In this document: in pieces, positions 24,648-36,041 of the stretch
How positions within the stretch are numbered: the stretch's first letter is position 1
Layout: each line of letters begins with the position of its first letter
DNA from: Uranotaenia lowii
Lineage: Eukaryota; Arthropoda; Insecta; Diptera; Culicidae
Length of the DNA stretch: 64,000 nucleotides
Direction of reading: 5' to 3'
Assembly: GCF_029784155.1 (NCBI RefSeq)
Contig: NC_073693.1
Span: forward strand, 146,198,843-146,262,842
Made by a program: the position numbers and the translations under genes
Notes under the pieces: generated by a model
The model's input: the letters and a program-made list of their open reading frames with translations, nothing else
What the model was told of the DNA's origin: nothing
Database searches by the model: none

Positions 24648-26948
24648 CTAGAGTTCACTGGACCTAGAGCCAACCACCTCCCATGCCGCGTATTTCTCCA
24701 GGGCTTTTTCGATAGCTGTCTTACAGAAGACCCATGTGTACGAAACATAGAATGGGTTTCCTGTAACATGGGTTAAGCTGACCGCTTCCCAAATCTCGCT
24801 CTCATCTAGGGCTGCTCGATAGCTGCTTAGTACGCTAACCGCAGCACTGATGTTCGGCCTCGAAAACAGCAAACAACCGATCAAATCGTAGAACGGCTGC
24901 TCAGTGATAACCTCACTTCGTTCAGCCCGAATCTCGTTCTCTTTCATGGCTACGGTGGTCTTCCGGAAAAAAGAGTCCCTTTGGCCCTCGAGCTTACTGA
25001 CGATTCGAAGTTGCTCTTCCTCATCATCAGCTGCTACGTTAGCCACGTAGCGTTGATTAGCTTCTCCTCTTCGCTGACTGCGTCTCTGGGCCGATTCGGG
25101 ATTGACGGAATCTTGATCATCATCGTCATCTTCGCCATCGCTACTCTCGTAGTCGCTCTCGTCTCGCGCCATATGCTGACTGGCACCGGAACCGATGATT
25201 CGTTGATTCCGGTGGCTGATAACCCCAGCACGCGAACGAAAAGCATATTGCTTTCTCGAACGTTGTTTTCTGGTAACCCCAGATAAAAAACCTCTTGCCG
25301 TTTTCTTCGCGTTCCCTCTCAAAGCCTTCATTTTGCGATGACTTCGAGAATCTGCACTCTCGGCAGGAATCCGCAGAAAGAACTGGTTGACTTCGCTAGC
25401 GACTAACCGTCGCTGAAACCACCTCCTTCGAAGCACCCGAAACATTAACCATCCGCCGGAAACAAGCTTGCGCATACTAACCGCAGCGCAGCTACTAAGC
25501 ACGAGAATAATCGTCTCGACTTGCAGCTTCATGGCTTTCCGCTCCGTTGCTTTAACGCTTCGAGCGCTCCTTAAAACCGGAGGGCAACGTTCAGCTGCAT
25601 GCGACCCATCTGGATCGAATATAGTGCTGAAGTATTTGGCAACTAACCGTCGCCCAAAACATCTCCGCCAAAGCCACAGAAAAATCCTTCTGTAAGCTTG
25701 GATAAGCTCACGCGTACTGATCGCAGCGTAGCTCCATATCACGAGAGTAACCCTCTCGGCAAACAGCTTCTTCCAATCTCCGATACGGGCTAATCCTCCA
25801 TCTGGAGCATTCGGACCTGACCAATCCTGGTTACAGATCCCGAGAGTCCTCCTCCCGGCCGTCGGAAATAAACTCACGCTGCTTACCGCAGCGCGGTTTG
25901 TGTCGGCATCGAGAGTAACCCTCTCGGAACCCGACTTCCATGCCTCGAACTTCATTGGCACCTTCTGGCTGACCTGGAGTATCTCCTGGCCTCTGCACTG
26001 CCGATTCTCTACGCTGGTGATCCTCTGCGCTTGGATCAGTTCAAAACTTCTGACCACAGCGCACAACAAGGGCACGAGAGTAACCCTCTCGGCTATTAGC
26101 ACCACCCAATTAATCCGGCTTGCTGCTGCAGCTGGACCTTTCCTCCCCTGCGCAGCCCAATTGCGGATCCTGAAACTCCTCCTTGCCGTCGGAAATGAAA
26201 CCATGCTGCTAACCGCAGCGCGGTTCGTGTCGGCATCGAGAGTTACCTTCTCGGAACCCGACTTCCCGGCTTCGAACTTCAGTGGCACCTTCTGGCTGAC
26301 CTGAAGCATCTCGTGGCCTCTGCGCTGACGATCCTCTGCGCTGGTGGTTTTCTGCGATTGGATCAGCTCATAACTGCTGACCACAGCGCACAACCACAGC
26401 ACGAGAGTAACCCTCTCGGCTATCAGCTCCACCCAATGTTTCCGGGGTGGATATATCGACCTTCGCGCTGTACCATCTCGGTTGCGGATCCTGGGACTCC
26501 TCCCGGCCGTCGGTCGTGAGCTCACGCTTGCTAACCGCAACGTGGCTCGTGACGGCATCGAGAGTAACCCTCTCAATCCGCGAACCTCCCCGGGCTCTGG
26601 CGATACCTCCTGGCTGGCCGTGGACTCTTGGCTGCCTGGTCTCTGCCCTGGCTGGTCCATCTCCGCTGGCTCGGGGACCCTAGGTTGGCTCGTCTCGGCG
26701 CTGGTTGGTCCAACATCAGCTGGCTGGCCCTCTTCGGTGGTCCTCTGGCTGGTGGCTGGCTCCTCGACCTGGCTGGTCCTACTGCGCTGGCTGCTGAAGC
26801 ACTTGCTAACCGCAAGTCTGGTAAACTTGAGAGTACCCCTCTCACTAACTCGTATTTCCAAAAATCCAGACGTATCTGGGCCCATAACCTGTTGAAATGA
26901 ATAATTCAACGCAGGTTTCAGTGGTGGAATAGAGTTATCTTTATTCAT
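24648..26948 (-). CDS. 766-codon repeat-built frame in copia-like element
   Basis: An uninterrupted frame that starts in the 5' LTR. The first ATG at 26948 lies in the LTR and may not be used. The N-terminal ~140 residues are rich in Ser, Pro, Glu and Arg. Then comes a ~109-residue unit (ERVTLVxxLCAVV...ELIQ, later SEKVTLDADTNRAAVSS) in about two full and two partial copies. Next are RHS-type basic segments and a protease-like GSGASQHMARDES, in which the catalytic Asp of the usual DSGA is Gly. An acidic run follows. The C-terminus is a scrambled copy of the reverse transcriptase tail (EVITEQPFYDLIGCL). No intact enzyme is encoded. The frame could be selected or chance; I do not know a function. 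Confidence 0.5.
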   Translation of the reverse strand: MNKDNSIPPLKPALNYSFQQVMGPDTSGFLEIRVSERGTLKFTRLAVSKCFSSQRSRTSQVEEPATSQRTTEEGQPADVGPTSAETSQPRVPEPAEMDQPGQRPGSQESTASQEVSPEPGEVRGLRGLLSMPSRATLRLASVSSRPTAGRSPRIRNRDGTARRSIYPPRKHWVELIAERVTLVLWLCAVVSSYELIQSQKTTSAEDRQRRGHEMLQVSQKVPLKFEAGKSGSEKVTLDADTNRAAVSSMVSFPTARRSFRIRNWAAQGRKGPAAAASRINWVVLIAERVTLVPLLCAVVRSFELIQAQRITSVENRQCRGQEILQVSQKVPMKFEAWKSGSERVTLDADTNRAAVSSVSLFPTAGRRTLGICNQDWSGPNAPDGGLARIGDWKKLFAERVTLVIWSYAAISTRELIQAYRRIFLWLWRRCFGRRLVAKYFSTIFDPDGSHAAERCPPVLRSARSVKATERKAMKLQVETIILVLSSCAAVSMRKLVSGGWLMFRVLRRRWFQRRLVASEVNQFFLRIPAESADSRSHRKMKALRGNAKKTARGFLSGVTRKQRSRKQYAFRSRAGVISHRNQRIIGSGASQHMARDESDYESSDGEDDDDDQDSVNPESAQRRSQRRGEANQRYVANVAADDEEEQLRIVSKLEGQRDSFFRKTTVAMKENEIRAERSEVITEQPFYDLIGCLLFSRPNISAAVSVLSSYRAALDESEIWEAVSLTHVTGNPFYVSYTWVFCKTAIEKALEKYAAWEVVGSRSSEL

Positions 26949-27319
26949 GTTTCGTCTATGAGGTCACTAGATTACAACTATATTAATTAGCGATAGCTAA
27001 TTGTCACTTCCACATCTTATAATCCCTAACCGGGAAAGTACTCATTTCTCAATGAGTACTTTGATATTCTTACCCAGAATATCTGGCAACACTGTTGTGT
27101 TACCACGAACCCAATTTATGTTGTCTCGCTTGACCGTGTGATGATGTAAACATTTATACCGTGTTTACCATCATCAGCTGTCATCTTCAATCATCACCGC
27201 TATTGTTTCAATTGCGAATTGACTCAAAGCATGCGGAACCAAAACAAACTGTTTTGGTTCTACTCGTGGGAGCAGAAGTTGCTGCTTGCTGTTCCCAAGG
27301 AAAACCGTAAGTTTCAACA
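26890..27319 (-). repeat. 5' LTR of copia-like element
   Basis: 430 bp, TGTTGAAA...TTTCAACA, the partner of 23514-23933. On the - strand it is the promoter-bearing LTR. Its inner edge abuts the primer-binding sequence at about 26875-26889. Confidence 0.92.
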
Positions 27320-28042
27320 CAATTTTATTCTGACAATCGGTCCAAAAAATTCACTTTTAGTGACCTTGATTTAATTCCTATACCTATTTCTTGACCAAAA
27401 TCATTCAGCACACCCCAATTAAACCCGGATATTCGAAAATGAGCATGAATTTGGTTACAATGCAAGATAGTGCTGCCATCTATGATTTAAAACTAGAAAA
27501 ATAGTGTTTGACTACTAAAACACATATGTAAGTATTTTGGAATTCCAACCTGTTTTTGGATTCAAATCTAGCCTCAAATCTATGTTTCATAATTTTGAAT
27601 CATAATTGTGAATGTTAATGAAGCAATCAAGCAGTTTAATGAAGTTTTATAGCTCAAGTATCAAATTCCTTAACGCTAGAGGAGCATCTCAAACCCCCAT
27701 TTAAATACCTTTGAAAACTTTTGGAATTCTGGAAAACTCCTTAAAATGCCGTTTTCTATTGAAATAATTCTTAGAAGCATTATTATTCACTTAAAGATAT
27801 TAAATTTTTTTAAAAATCTTGTTTTTGTTGAAAAACTCAAATGGTACAATTCTTATTTCGCACCCCTTTTTTCACATTTTTGGTCCTCAACGCCAATTCC
27901 TACGATAAAAAAAGAAAACTTATGCTTGATTTATCCGTTGAGCAATTCAGAACAACCTGTAGAAGAAAATTTTGGTAATTTTCCATCATTCATATTTTAA
28001 TAAGCAAAACACCTAGTGGTACTATTGATATTTCGCTCACTG

Positions 28043-31000
28043 TATGTAAAAAACAAAAAAAACATTTTCAACCATTTTGTTTCTGTTTGATTGAACAAGT
28101 TAGCGGTTTTACAGACATTTGTGTATGTAAACATGTGGTCGAATGTGTGTTTACATACCTTTTTTTTAACGAAAATTAAAAATTGTTCATTTATGCCAAA
28201 AGTACATTGATTTTTTTGTTTGATCGAATGGAAAAAGAGGAACGTTGTTATCAACCAATTTTACAGGACGATTTGATTTGATACAAATATTAGAAAATAT
28301 TATCTCAGTTTTGTGGTGGACTATCGGATTTTTGTAAAATTTTTTTTAAACATCAGAATTTGTTCAAAGTATCGAAAATATTTGTTTTTCAAATTTGTTA
28401 GATGATATTAAGAAATTTGATTTGTAGTGTCCGGTATGAAAACGCTAATCCGCTAATCGCTAATTAGTCCGCTAACTTTCGGTTAGCGAATTTATTTTCT
28501 CGTTAAATTTTTCTTCAGCTAGCGGATAAGAAAGTTCCGCTATCTTGGGGTTTTGTTTGATTTTTTCCATGGATTAGAGCTTCCTGAATATAGGATCAAG
28601 TCTCCCTTAACTTCAAAAATATCGCGATTTATTTTACTCCCACGAAAATGCTTCGGAACAAATTTTAAATCCTTCTTTTGTCACTCGGAGTTGGAAATTC
28701 GCGAGGGGGGGGGGGGGACAATAAAAAATAATGCGACAAACAAATAAATTGGAATTAATTGCACGTACACTTGTATGCAACAAAATTGCATATTATATCG
28801 TTGCACAAAACCTATAAATCAAGTAAATTTTTATAAAATAATACAATCAAGATATATAATCAAGAAAACAAAAGGTGAAATAACTCCCATCTTCTTAAAT
28901 TTGTTTTTTTTTTGGTCTTGTAATCGTTAAGATATTGGAATTTTTTATCGAAATTTTCATAAATTACTTCAAACTTTATTTATTTTCCCCTTCGGATTTT
29001 TTGGAAATTTCGAAGGGGGGAGGTGACAAAAGAAGTAATTGATATTTGTTCCAGCCTTATTAAAAAAAATTCTAACTTGTCGATAGAAATTTGATCTCGA
29101 ATATCGAATATTAATAAGATAAAACTACGCTTGCCAAATCGCCCAGATTTTGGTCGAGTTTTTGCACTATTTTGACAATCATACAAAATTTTGAATAGAG
29201 TCATTACATCATGTATTTGCGTCTATATTTTTTGAGTAAATTTTATCAAAATAAATTTGAATTATTTTTTGAAAGCTTAAAATATGATTTTAAATTAAGT
29301 GTGTATTTTAAAAAAAATTTAAAAAAAAGTCAAGTGTTTTTCTTCATGATTTTGATTTAAAAATTTTGACATTGGCGGATATTGGAAAAAAAATGTCCCG
29401 GATTTTCTCGACTCGGATACTTGCGGAATATCCGGAAAGCTTAGGTTAGAATAATTCAGGATTTAGTGGTTCCAAATTTGATAATAAAAATTAAAATTCG
29501 ATGTCTGTGAAAAGAATTCGCATTATGAATCCAGTTTATTATTACTGAATTCTGTTTGGACCATCATTGTGGAAAAATCCTTATTCGAATCTCGGTTTTG
29601 GATTTCAAACTTCTATATGCGAAACTTATCATTTTGGAATATGAAAAGAAAATTTTAAAAATTACGAACCAATTTTAAGATTTGAGATTTTAAACTCTCT
29701 GGCAAAATTGGAGCTAAAGAAAGCTTCGAAATGGTGATCCAGAATTGGAAAATCTGACACTGTTTCATCAATCGCAATTTTCATTCAGGTTCATAAGTTG
29801 AATTTCGAATGAATAACTGAAGAACGAACTTACATTGAAAGGCGAAAATTCAGAATTCAAATAAGAGATTTTTGGATCAAATTCTGATCCTAATTTCGCT
29901 TTTTGGCTCATAATTAGTAAAAATTTTTATCTGGAACTAAGATTCAAAAATCATTTTTACATTCGGAATACAGATTTCGAATTCAGGTTCAAAAGGCAGT
30001 TCTCAGATTCGAAATCAAAATAAAAATTCAGATTCAGTTTGAATTTAAGTTTTATAATCAAGATTAGAATATAAATGTGAGATCTTCACTAAGGATTTAA
30101 ATCACAAGCGATCGCAGTTTCATAATTGATGAATGTTGGTTAATCGCCGCGATATATTGTTGTTGAATTTAATCGACGTTTTTCGGCGAGTTTTAGAAAT
30201 TAAAAACTGTTTTTTACCAGTTGTCCAGACGTTTCGAGCTACTTTGGCGTTCGCTCCTCTTCAGTGGACAAAATTACTGGCTTTCGTCCATACGAACGTT
30301 TACGTATCTAGGAAGTACTGGATAAGTCGCCTCGTACGACATGGACCAGTGTCCCAGTGGCAGTATTCTTTAGGCCACTGCCACACAGCGTAAAAAAGCG
30401 CCTTTGAGTATGCAATATACCTTCTAACAGTAATTAATATGCACAAAAGCAACTTTCTTAAATGTAACCTACACAAATAAATGGCGCACAGCAAATTTTT
30501 GTTTATTCGTGTCTTTGAAAGAAATCTTTTTAAAGTACAGAATTTTACCATGTTTAGTCTGTTTTGTCATTCATCCCATGACTTCTCACTTTTCTACATT
30601 TAAAGATTATTTTAAAATATTGGCAAATTGGTGGTGTTTGAATAATCCTAAATTTCTTGGTTTAAAACGTTTCACCTTTCTCTTTTGGAAAATTGATCGT
30701 AATGAACTCTTTTGGCGTTGCAGGATATGGTTACACTAAATTAAACTATCCTGAACATTTTAACACTCTACAATCAATATCACAGTCGATAGGATACTTA
30801 TTCTAGTCTTGGTACAATCAGCGATTTTCAATAGATATTCAAATGAAATAAAAATCACTCTTTTTGCGACACAGTTCAACTATTTTCTCTCACTTTATAT
30901 CATTTTTATGTCTTCCACAAAGTTGTAAGATTTTTCCTATAAGATCATGTTATTGACATATGGAGTTAAATGACGCTAAATATAAGAAAGTGATTTAACA

Positions 31001-31077
31001 GTGATTAGTATGATTTTGCCTTTGAATAAATCATTAAATGTTCAAAAATCTTCAAAAAAAAATAAAATGTTTCAAAT
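28043..31077. other. AT-rich spacer with repeat fragments
   Basis: No host gene seen. Positions 28425-29065 are a degraded hAT-type MITE. Positions 29440-30080 are cryptically simple sequence of AATTC, GATTC and TTCAGA words. Positions 30120-30400 contain GTCCAGACGTTTCGAGCT and CTTCAGTGGAC, wording found in several arthropod interspersed repeats. The rest is unassigned. Confidence 0.4.
28425..29065. mobile_element. Degraded copy of the 43975 hAT MITE
   Basis: The left end TAGTGTCCGGTATGAAAACG and the following CGCTAATCCGCTAATCGCTA parallel 43975 onward. The interior AATTGCATATTATATCGTTG and GAAGGGGGGAGG-TGACAAAAGAAG parallel 44600-44950. The right terminus is lost. A piece of the repeat seen at 58,280 (GGATCAAGTCTCCC...ACGAAAATGCTTC) is embedded at about 28580-28660. 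Confidence 0.6.
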
Positions 31078-31630
31078 TGAACGGAAGTACCTTTCGTTTC
31101 GTTGTTGGTTTTCCTCTCCTTTTAATTTTCTTTCAGGTTCGTCATCGTTTATACGAGGTAAGTTACAGGTAAGCAGTCTTCATTTTTTCCTTTTCAGCAC
31201 CGGTAAGTTTATTGCACTTATTTTGTTTCTAACACATTTATTTCAACACTACATAAATTTATTTACTACTTTTACTATTTACTAAATTTAAACTATTTAC
31301 AAGTACAAAACTTTAAGAAATTTCAACATTATTTTTGTCAACAATCGCACTGCTCTGCTCTGCTGGTTTGTTGATGTTTTTACTCCTCGGCTGCCACCGT
31401 CGGAAAAAGAGACCACGCGTTTTCCTACAGGGCCTTTTATACTGTAGGCCTGCAGAAAAGAGCGGAAATTGTTCTTTATTGTTTTCCTCGCAGCCCACTG
31501 CTGCTAACGCCTTTGGTCTGACAGCATGCCCCAGTGGGAAAACAATGAAAATTCACTGGGCTGCTTCGCTTTCCCAGGACCAGATAGCGCCACTTTATTC
31601 GTGCACGATTTTCTCAGTGTGCATCGAACA
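31078..31630 (-). repeat. 3' LTR of BEL/Pao element
   Basis: 553 bp, starting TGAACGGAAG and ending CATCGAACA on the + strand. It differs from the other LTR by a T/A and a one-base indel near 31150 and by T for A in AGATAGCGCC. Confidence 0.93.
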
Positions 31631-32600
31631 TACTGGCCCCTTCAAAAATACCCATTTCTGACAGCATCCAATTGGTTAAAAACTCGGGCACCGATGATCT
31701 TTTCCTTCGTAGCGTGTCAAAGTTGTTTACTTTTGAGCCGGCTCTTCGGAAATTTCGTCTCGTCGGTCGAAAAGTGTGATGTTTTTAATCGTCTCGTCGG
31801 TCGCGGTTGTGAATTCGTTTCGTCGGTCGATGTCGGGCTTTGGATTTGTTTCGTCGGTCGCATTTGTGGATTCGTTTCGCCGGTCGGTGTCGTGTTTTCG
31901 ATTCGTAGATACTGAAATGTTAAGACCAGTAGCACTTTCGGGATAAATACGCGTCTTTGGACAGAGACTCACCTGGCCCAGGTGAAAATGGGCCTTGGAA
32001 ATTCAAAACGGTAGACCTGGACCAGTCGACGTCAACCTGCTTGCCTGCATGATGGGATTTCAGCTGACACAAAAGAAGCTCGAAGTACCGTTGCATCCCA
32101 TACGAGCTCAGAAGCTCGGATCTTGGCTGCTATTTGGTTTTAATTTTCGGAGGATTGGAAAGTGCCTGATCCAAGCAGAATAAGGCCTTGAAAGTTAAGA
32201 ACGATGGATTCGGGACATTCGACCTTACTGGAGTGTGGCTGGTTGGTGTGTTTGGTTACCGCAGGTTGGAAAGTGCTCTGGAAAATAGACCAGGTAGACC
32301 CCTTCGAGTGAATGGAAAGCTTTGGACAGGAACTCACCTGATCCAACAAATAACAGTGCCTTGTATAGTTTAAGAAAACTGGACCCGCCGGATGTGTTTA
32401 GTGTCGTTTTGGCCGTGTGATGACAATTTGTTTCTGTCGCTGATTGGTCAACGCCGGCAGTGTTTTTGATTCTCCTCCGGTGGTGATGCAATCGGCAACA
32501 GGAAACGAATTCTGCGTCGATGTGAAGTGTTGTGAAGATGATTGGAGCAGGAACGGAGAATGGTTGGTGTGATCGAGTAACAACAAATTTTGTCTGCTGC
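31631..32600 (-). repeat. Non-coding 3' tail of BEL/Pao with repeats
   Basis: It lies between the pol stop and the 3' LTR. Positions 31755-31905 are a tandem array of CGTTTCGTCGGTCG at alternating 26- and 32-bp steps, about five units. Positions 32425-32500 repeat, with divergence, the DNA that encodes the last pol codons (32581-32660), at about 157 bp spacing. Both have ATTGGTCA..CG and GATGCAAT. These are local duplications with no open frame of note. Confidence 0.6.
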
Positions 32601-35600
32601 TTATTGGTCAGCGGCGGGCGGTTTTTCACTTTCCTCCGCTGATGATGCAATGGGCAAAAGGCAAACTTTCGCCACCGGACGGGTACAAGAGCCCTTTGGG
32701 GTCTGCAGAGTGACGACTCTCGTGATGCCATCAGTCCCTGGATGCAATTTTGTGATTCTGGCCGTCGGCCAGCGGATTGGTGGAGTTCCATCCTCCTTCA
32801 GAAGAACGAGCTGGTTTTCTCTTAGTATCACAGGTGAGTTATGCCACTTTGCTCTTTGTGCTAATGAGGACAAATATTCTAGGTGCCATCGACGCCAGAT
32901 GTCCTGCAGCAGCTGCTGAGTTTGCTGCCACTTCCGCAGATAATTCGAAGGGATGTCATGCAAGTTCTCATCTGGAACGGATTTCAGGGACGTACCCACC
33001 AGAAAATGCCCTGGAGTAAGTGGCTCGAAATCCGTCGGATCATCGCTCAGTGGAGTAATCGGGCGGGAGTTGAGGCAGCACTCTATCTGGCACAATAATG
33101 TGTCCATATCGTCATAAGCCAGCGGTCTATCACGGACAACTCGGAGAAAATGTTTTTGCGCAGAGTTGATTGCGGATTCCCATAATCCGCCGAAGTGAGA
33201 AGCTCGTGGTGGATTAAAATGCCACCTGATATTGCAATCGGAGCACTCGATTGAAACTCCTTTAGAGTGCTCAGACGACCGAAGAAGTTTGCGCAATTCA
33301 TTGCTGGCACCAAGAAAGTTTCTTCCGTTGTCGCTGTAGATGTCTGATGGTGGGCCTCGGCGGGACACGAAGCGACGAAGAGCCTGGATGAATTTGGCTG
33401 TCGTTAAGTCGAAAACGAGTTCGATATGGACAGCCTTCGTAGTAAAGCAGACGAACACCGCTACAAATGCCTTGATTGGGGCTGCTCGACGATGAGGAGG
33501 TTTGAGCAGGATCGGGCCCCAATAATCGACACCGGAAACCGAAAAGGGTCGGGCGGCAATTACGCGTTCCTTTGGTAGCTCTGCCATGAATTGTTCAACC
33601 AATTTAGGGCGAGCTCGGACGCAAATTATGCAGCGATGAACAATCGTTCTGGCCAGCTTTCTGGCCCCTGTGATCCAGTACCGCAATCGAAGGATTCCAA
33701 GTAGCAATTGAGGTGCTGCATGCAAATGCCTTTCATGAAAGCACTCCACCAGCAGGGCGGAGAACCGATGATTGTACGGAAGAAGAATTTGGTGCTTGGC
33801 GTCGTAATTTAGCGCTGATTTGTCGATTCGTCCTCCAACACGCATCAGGCGATCTGCATCCAGGAACGGAGTAAACCATCGGAGTTGGGACCTGATTGGA
33901 GCTGGCTTCGATGTTTGAAGAGCTGCTACGTGCTCGGAGAACTCTCGAGCTTGCACCAATCGTATGAGAGCATTTTCGGCATCGCGAATTTCCGTTGCTG
34001 AGAGGAACGATCTTTTTCTTGCTTCTGCGCTTCGAGACTTGCGTGACAACCTGAGGCAGAATGCTGTGACGCGCAGCATGGTTTGGTACTTCGAGAATCG
34101 GCCAACGAAGGAATCGATGAAGGAACTGTCTGCTGAGGCGGTTAGGCCGACCGGTTTGGATGTGCGGAATTCTAGATGGGTCTCGAAGGAGGTGCTTGAT
34201 GGCGATGTTAGCTGCAAAAAGTCATCGGACCGAAGCCAATTTGGTCCATTCCACCACAGTTTACAGGAGATCAGCGTTTTTGCGTCGATTCCTCGAGACA
34301 AATGGTCAGCAGGGTTCTCTTGACCAGCAACAGGATTCCAGGAAGCGCCGACTGTTGCAAGCTGGATTTTTGAAACCCGATTGGCCACGAAAGTTGTCCA
34401 AACTGAGGGAGTTGCCTTCAGCCAGGCGAGCACCGTGGTTGAGTCGACCCAGAAAAAGGTTTCGAACTTCTTTCCGAAGGTTGAGGAGATTTTTTGATAC
34501 AATTGGGCAGCCTCGAGAGCCTCACAAAGTTCCAGCCGGGGAATACTACGTTTTTTCAAAGGAGCGACTTTGGATTTGGCCGTGAGAAGGCCGACGGAAA
34601 TAGAACCTGATGAGTCCTTTGATCGGAAGTAGGCACAGGCCCCGTAGGCGTTTTCTGAAGCGTCAGAAAACAGGTGTAGCTGGATGGATTCAAATTCGGG
34701 AAGCACGACGCATCGTGGGATTCGAAGCTGATCAAGGACAGGTAATTGCGCATAGTAGTTTTGCCAATACGTGGTCAGAGATGGTGGTAGTGGTTGATCC
34801 CATCCCCATGGCTTGCCGTCGTCGGAGTTCAGACTCCACAGAGTCTGCATAAACATTTTTGCAGTAACGATGACAGGGCCTACCAATCCCAACGGGTCGA
34901 ACAGCTGGGCGACTTGTGATAAGGCCAACCTTTTGCAGAGAACCACGTCTCGAGAGTGTTCAGGTAACCGAATTTGGAACCGGAAGTGATCCGAAGCTGG
35001 TTCTCAGTGCAACCCCAAGGTTTTGATGGTCTGATCAGCTGCGAGCTCGACTGATGAATGAAGTGCACGTCGTTCGGAAGGAATGCCATCAAGAACGGAT
35101 TCGATATTCGACGCAAATTTCCGAAATTCAAAACCTCCTCGACGGCACAATTGGTCAAGTTGATTCCGCACCTACGCCAGTTCTTCAGGAGTCCTTCCGC
35201 TGGTAACCAGGTCGTCTACGTACACATCTCTCTTCAGAATCGCCGCGCCCATAGGAAAATCCGCTTTTTCGTCGTCTGCCAATTGTTGTAGGGTTCTGGT
35301 GGCCAGGAATGGTGCACTAGCTGTGCCGTAGGTGACTGTTTTCAGCTCAAACGTGCTGACAGGCTCGTCCGGTGAACTTCGCCAAAGAATCCGCTGGAGA
35401 GGAGTGTCTCGTTCGTCGACCAGGATTTGACGGTACATTTTTTGGATGTCAGCGATGAGCAAAACGGGATTGATTCTGGTTCTCAGGATGATTGAACGAA
35501 GGTCGTCTTGGATGACTGCCCCAACCATGAGCACGTCGTTGAGCGATTTGCCAGATCCTGACTTGCACGAAGCATCGAAGACGACTCGCACCTTGGTAGT

Positions 35601-35957
35601 CGAGCTATCTTCACGAATCACCGCATGATGAGGAAGGTAATACTGCTGGGTAGGTGGAGTAGAAGTGTCTACTCGCTGCATGTGCCCTAAGGTGACGTAT
35701 TCGGCCATGAAGTCGTGATACTGAGCCTGTAGATTAGTGTCCCGTTGCAAGCGAGACTCAACCATCCGGAATCGACGTTGTGCGATGCTGCGATTGTCGC
35801 CTACGCTGGAAACAGGTTCCTTGAACGGCAATCGAACGATGTATCGACCTTCTGGGGTGCGTTGAACGTTCTGCGAAAAGTGCTTTTCGCAGGCTGCTTC
35901 TTCCACCGACATACAAGGAGCTGAATCTGCCTCTCCGATGATCCAGAATCGTTGCAT
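32601..35957 (-). pseudogene. BEL/Pao pol: RT, RNase H, integrase
   Basis: In the same frame as gag. Reverse transcriptase begins near QRFWIIGEAD, has VRVVFDASCKSGSGKSLND and the catalytic YVDDL, then meets TAG at 35172-35174. A second stop (TGA, at a Trp position) lies near 35007, after KTLGLH. Then come SQVAQLFDPLGLVGP, RNase H (HLFSDASENAYGACAYF, RLELCEALEAAQL) and the integrase HHCC finger (HERHLHAA...CIIC). The integrase core follows with GVDYWGP, SDNGRNF and GLWES holding D, D and E, then the Pao C-terminal domain to PPAADQ. The 781-codon 3' part is open, so the integrase reads intact although upstream stops silence it. Confidence 0.92.
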
Positions 35958-36041
35958 GAGGCGATAAATATCTGCGACAGTTGCAAGATTGGCGATAACG
36001 GAGCTTGTAGCAGTAGAGTTGGTAACTTTCCCAGAAACAAC

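Larger units (their letters stand above)
23514..27319 (-). mobile_element. Copia-like LTR retrotransposon, internally rearranged
   Basis: Two LTRs bound it and a 5-bp target duplication CAATT flanks it (23509-23513, 27320-27324). On the - strand the 5' LTR (right) is followed by AACAGGTTATGGGCCCAG-like sequence, the primer site used by Drosophila copia (internal initiator tRNA-Met). A purine tract GAGGGGAGG precedes the 3' LTR. The 2.96 kb interior is too short for a full gag-pol. It keeps a broken RNase H region and a long repeat-built frame, and lacks integrase. The LTRs differ by one substitution and one 10-bp indel by eye, so the insertion is recent. Confidence 0.92.
22706..28042. mobile_element. 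Tc1-type long-inverted-repeat (fold-back) element
   Basis: Both ends read CAGTGAGCGAAATA...AATAGTACCACT inward, with TA outside (22704-22705, 28043-28044). Homology continues inward for about 640 bp (22706-23340 against 27375-28042 inverted). It includes a second internal copy of GCGAAATAAGAATAGTACCA at 22891, which resembles the IR/DR layout of some Tc1 elements. No transposase remains. The original element of about 1.5 kb was split by a copia-like insertion at 23514. Confidence 0.8.

Noticed and set aside
25740..26840. CRISPR-like array from the regularly spaced near-palindrome
   Set aside because: The ~163-bp intervals are themselves repeated, lie inside an LTR element and have no cas-type context.
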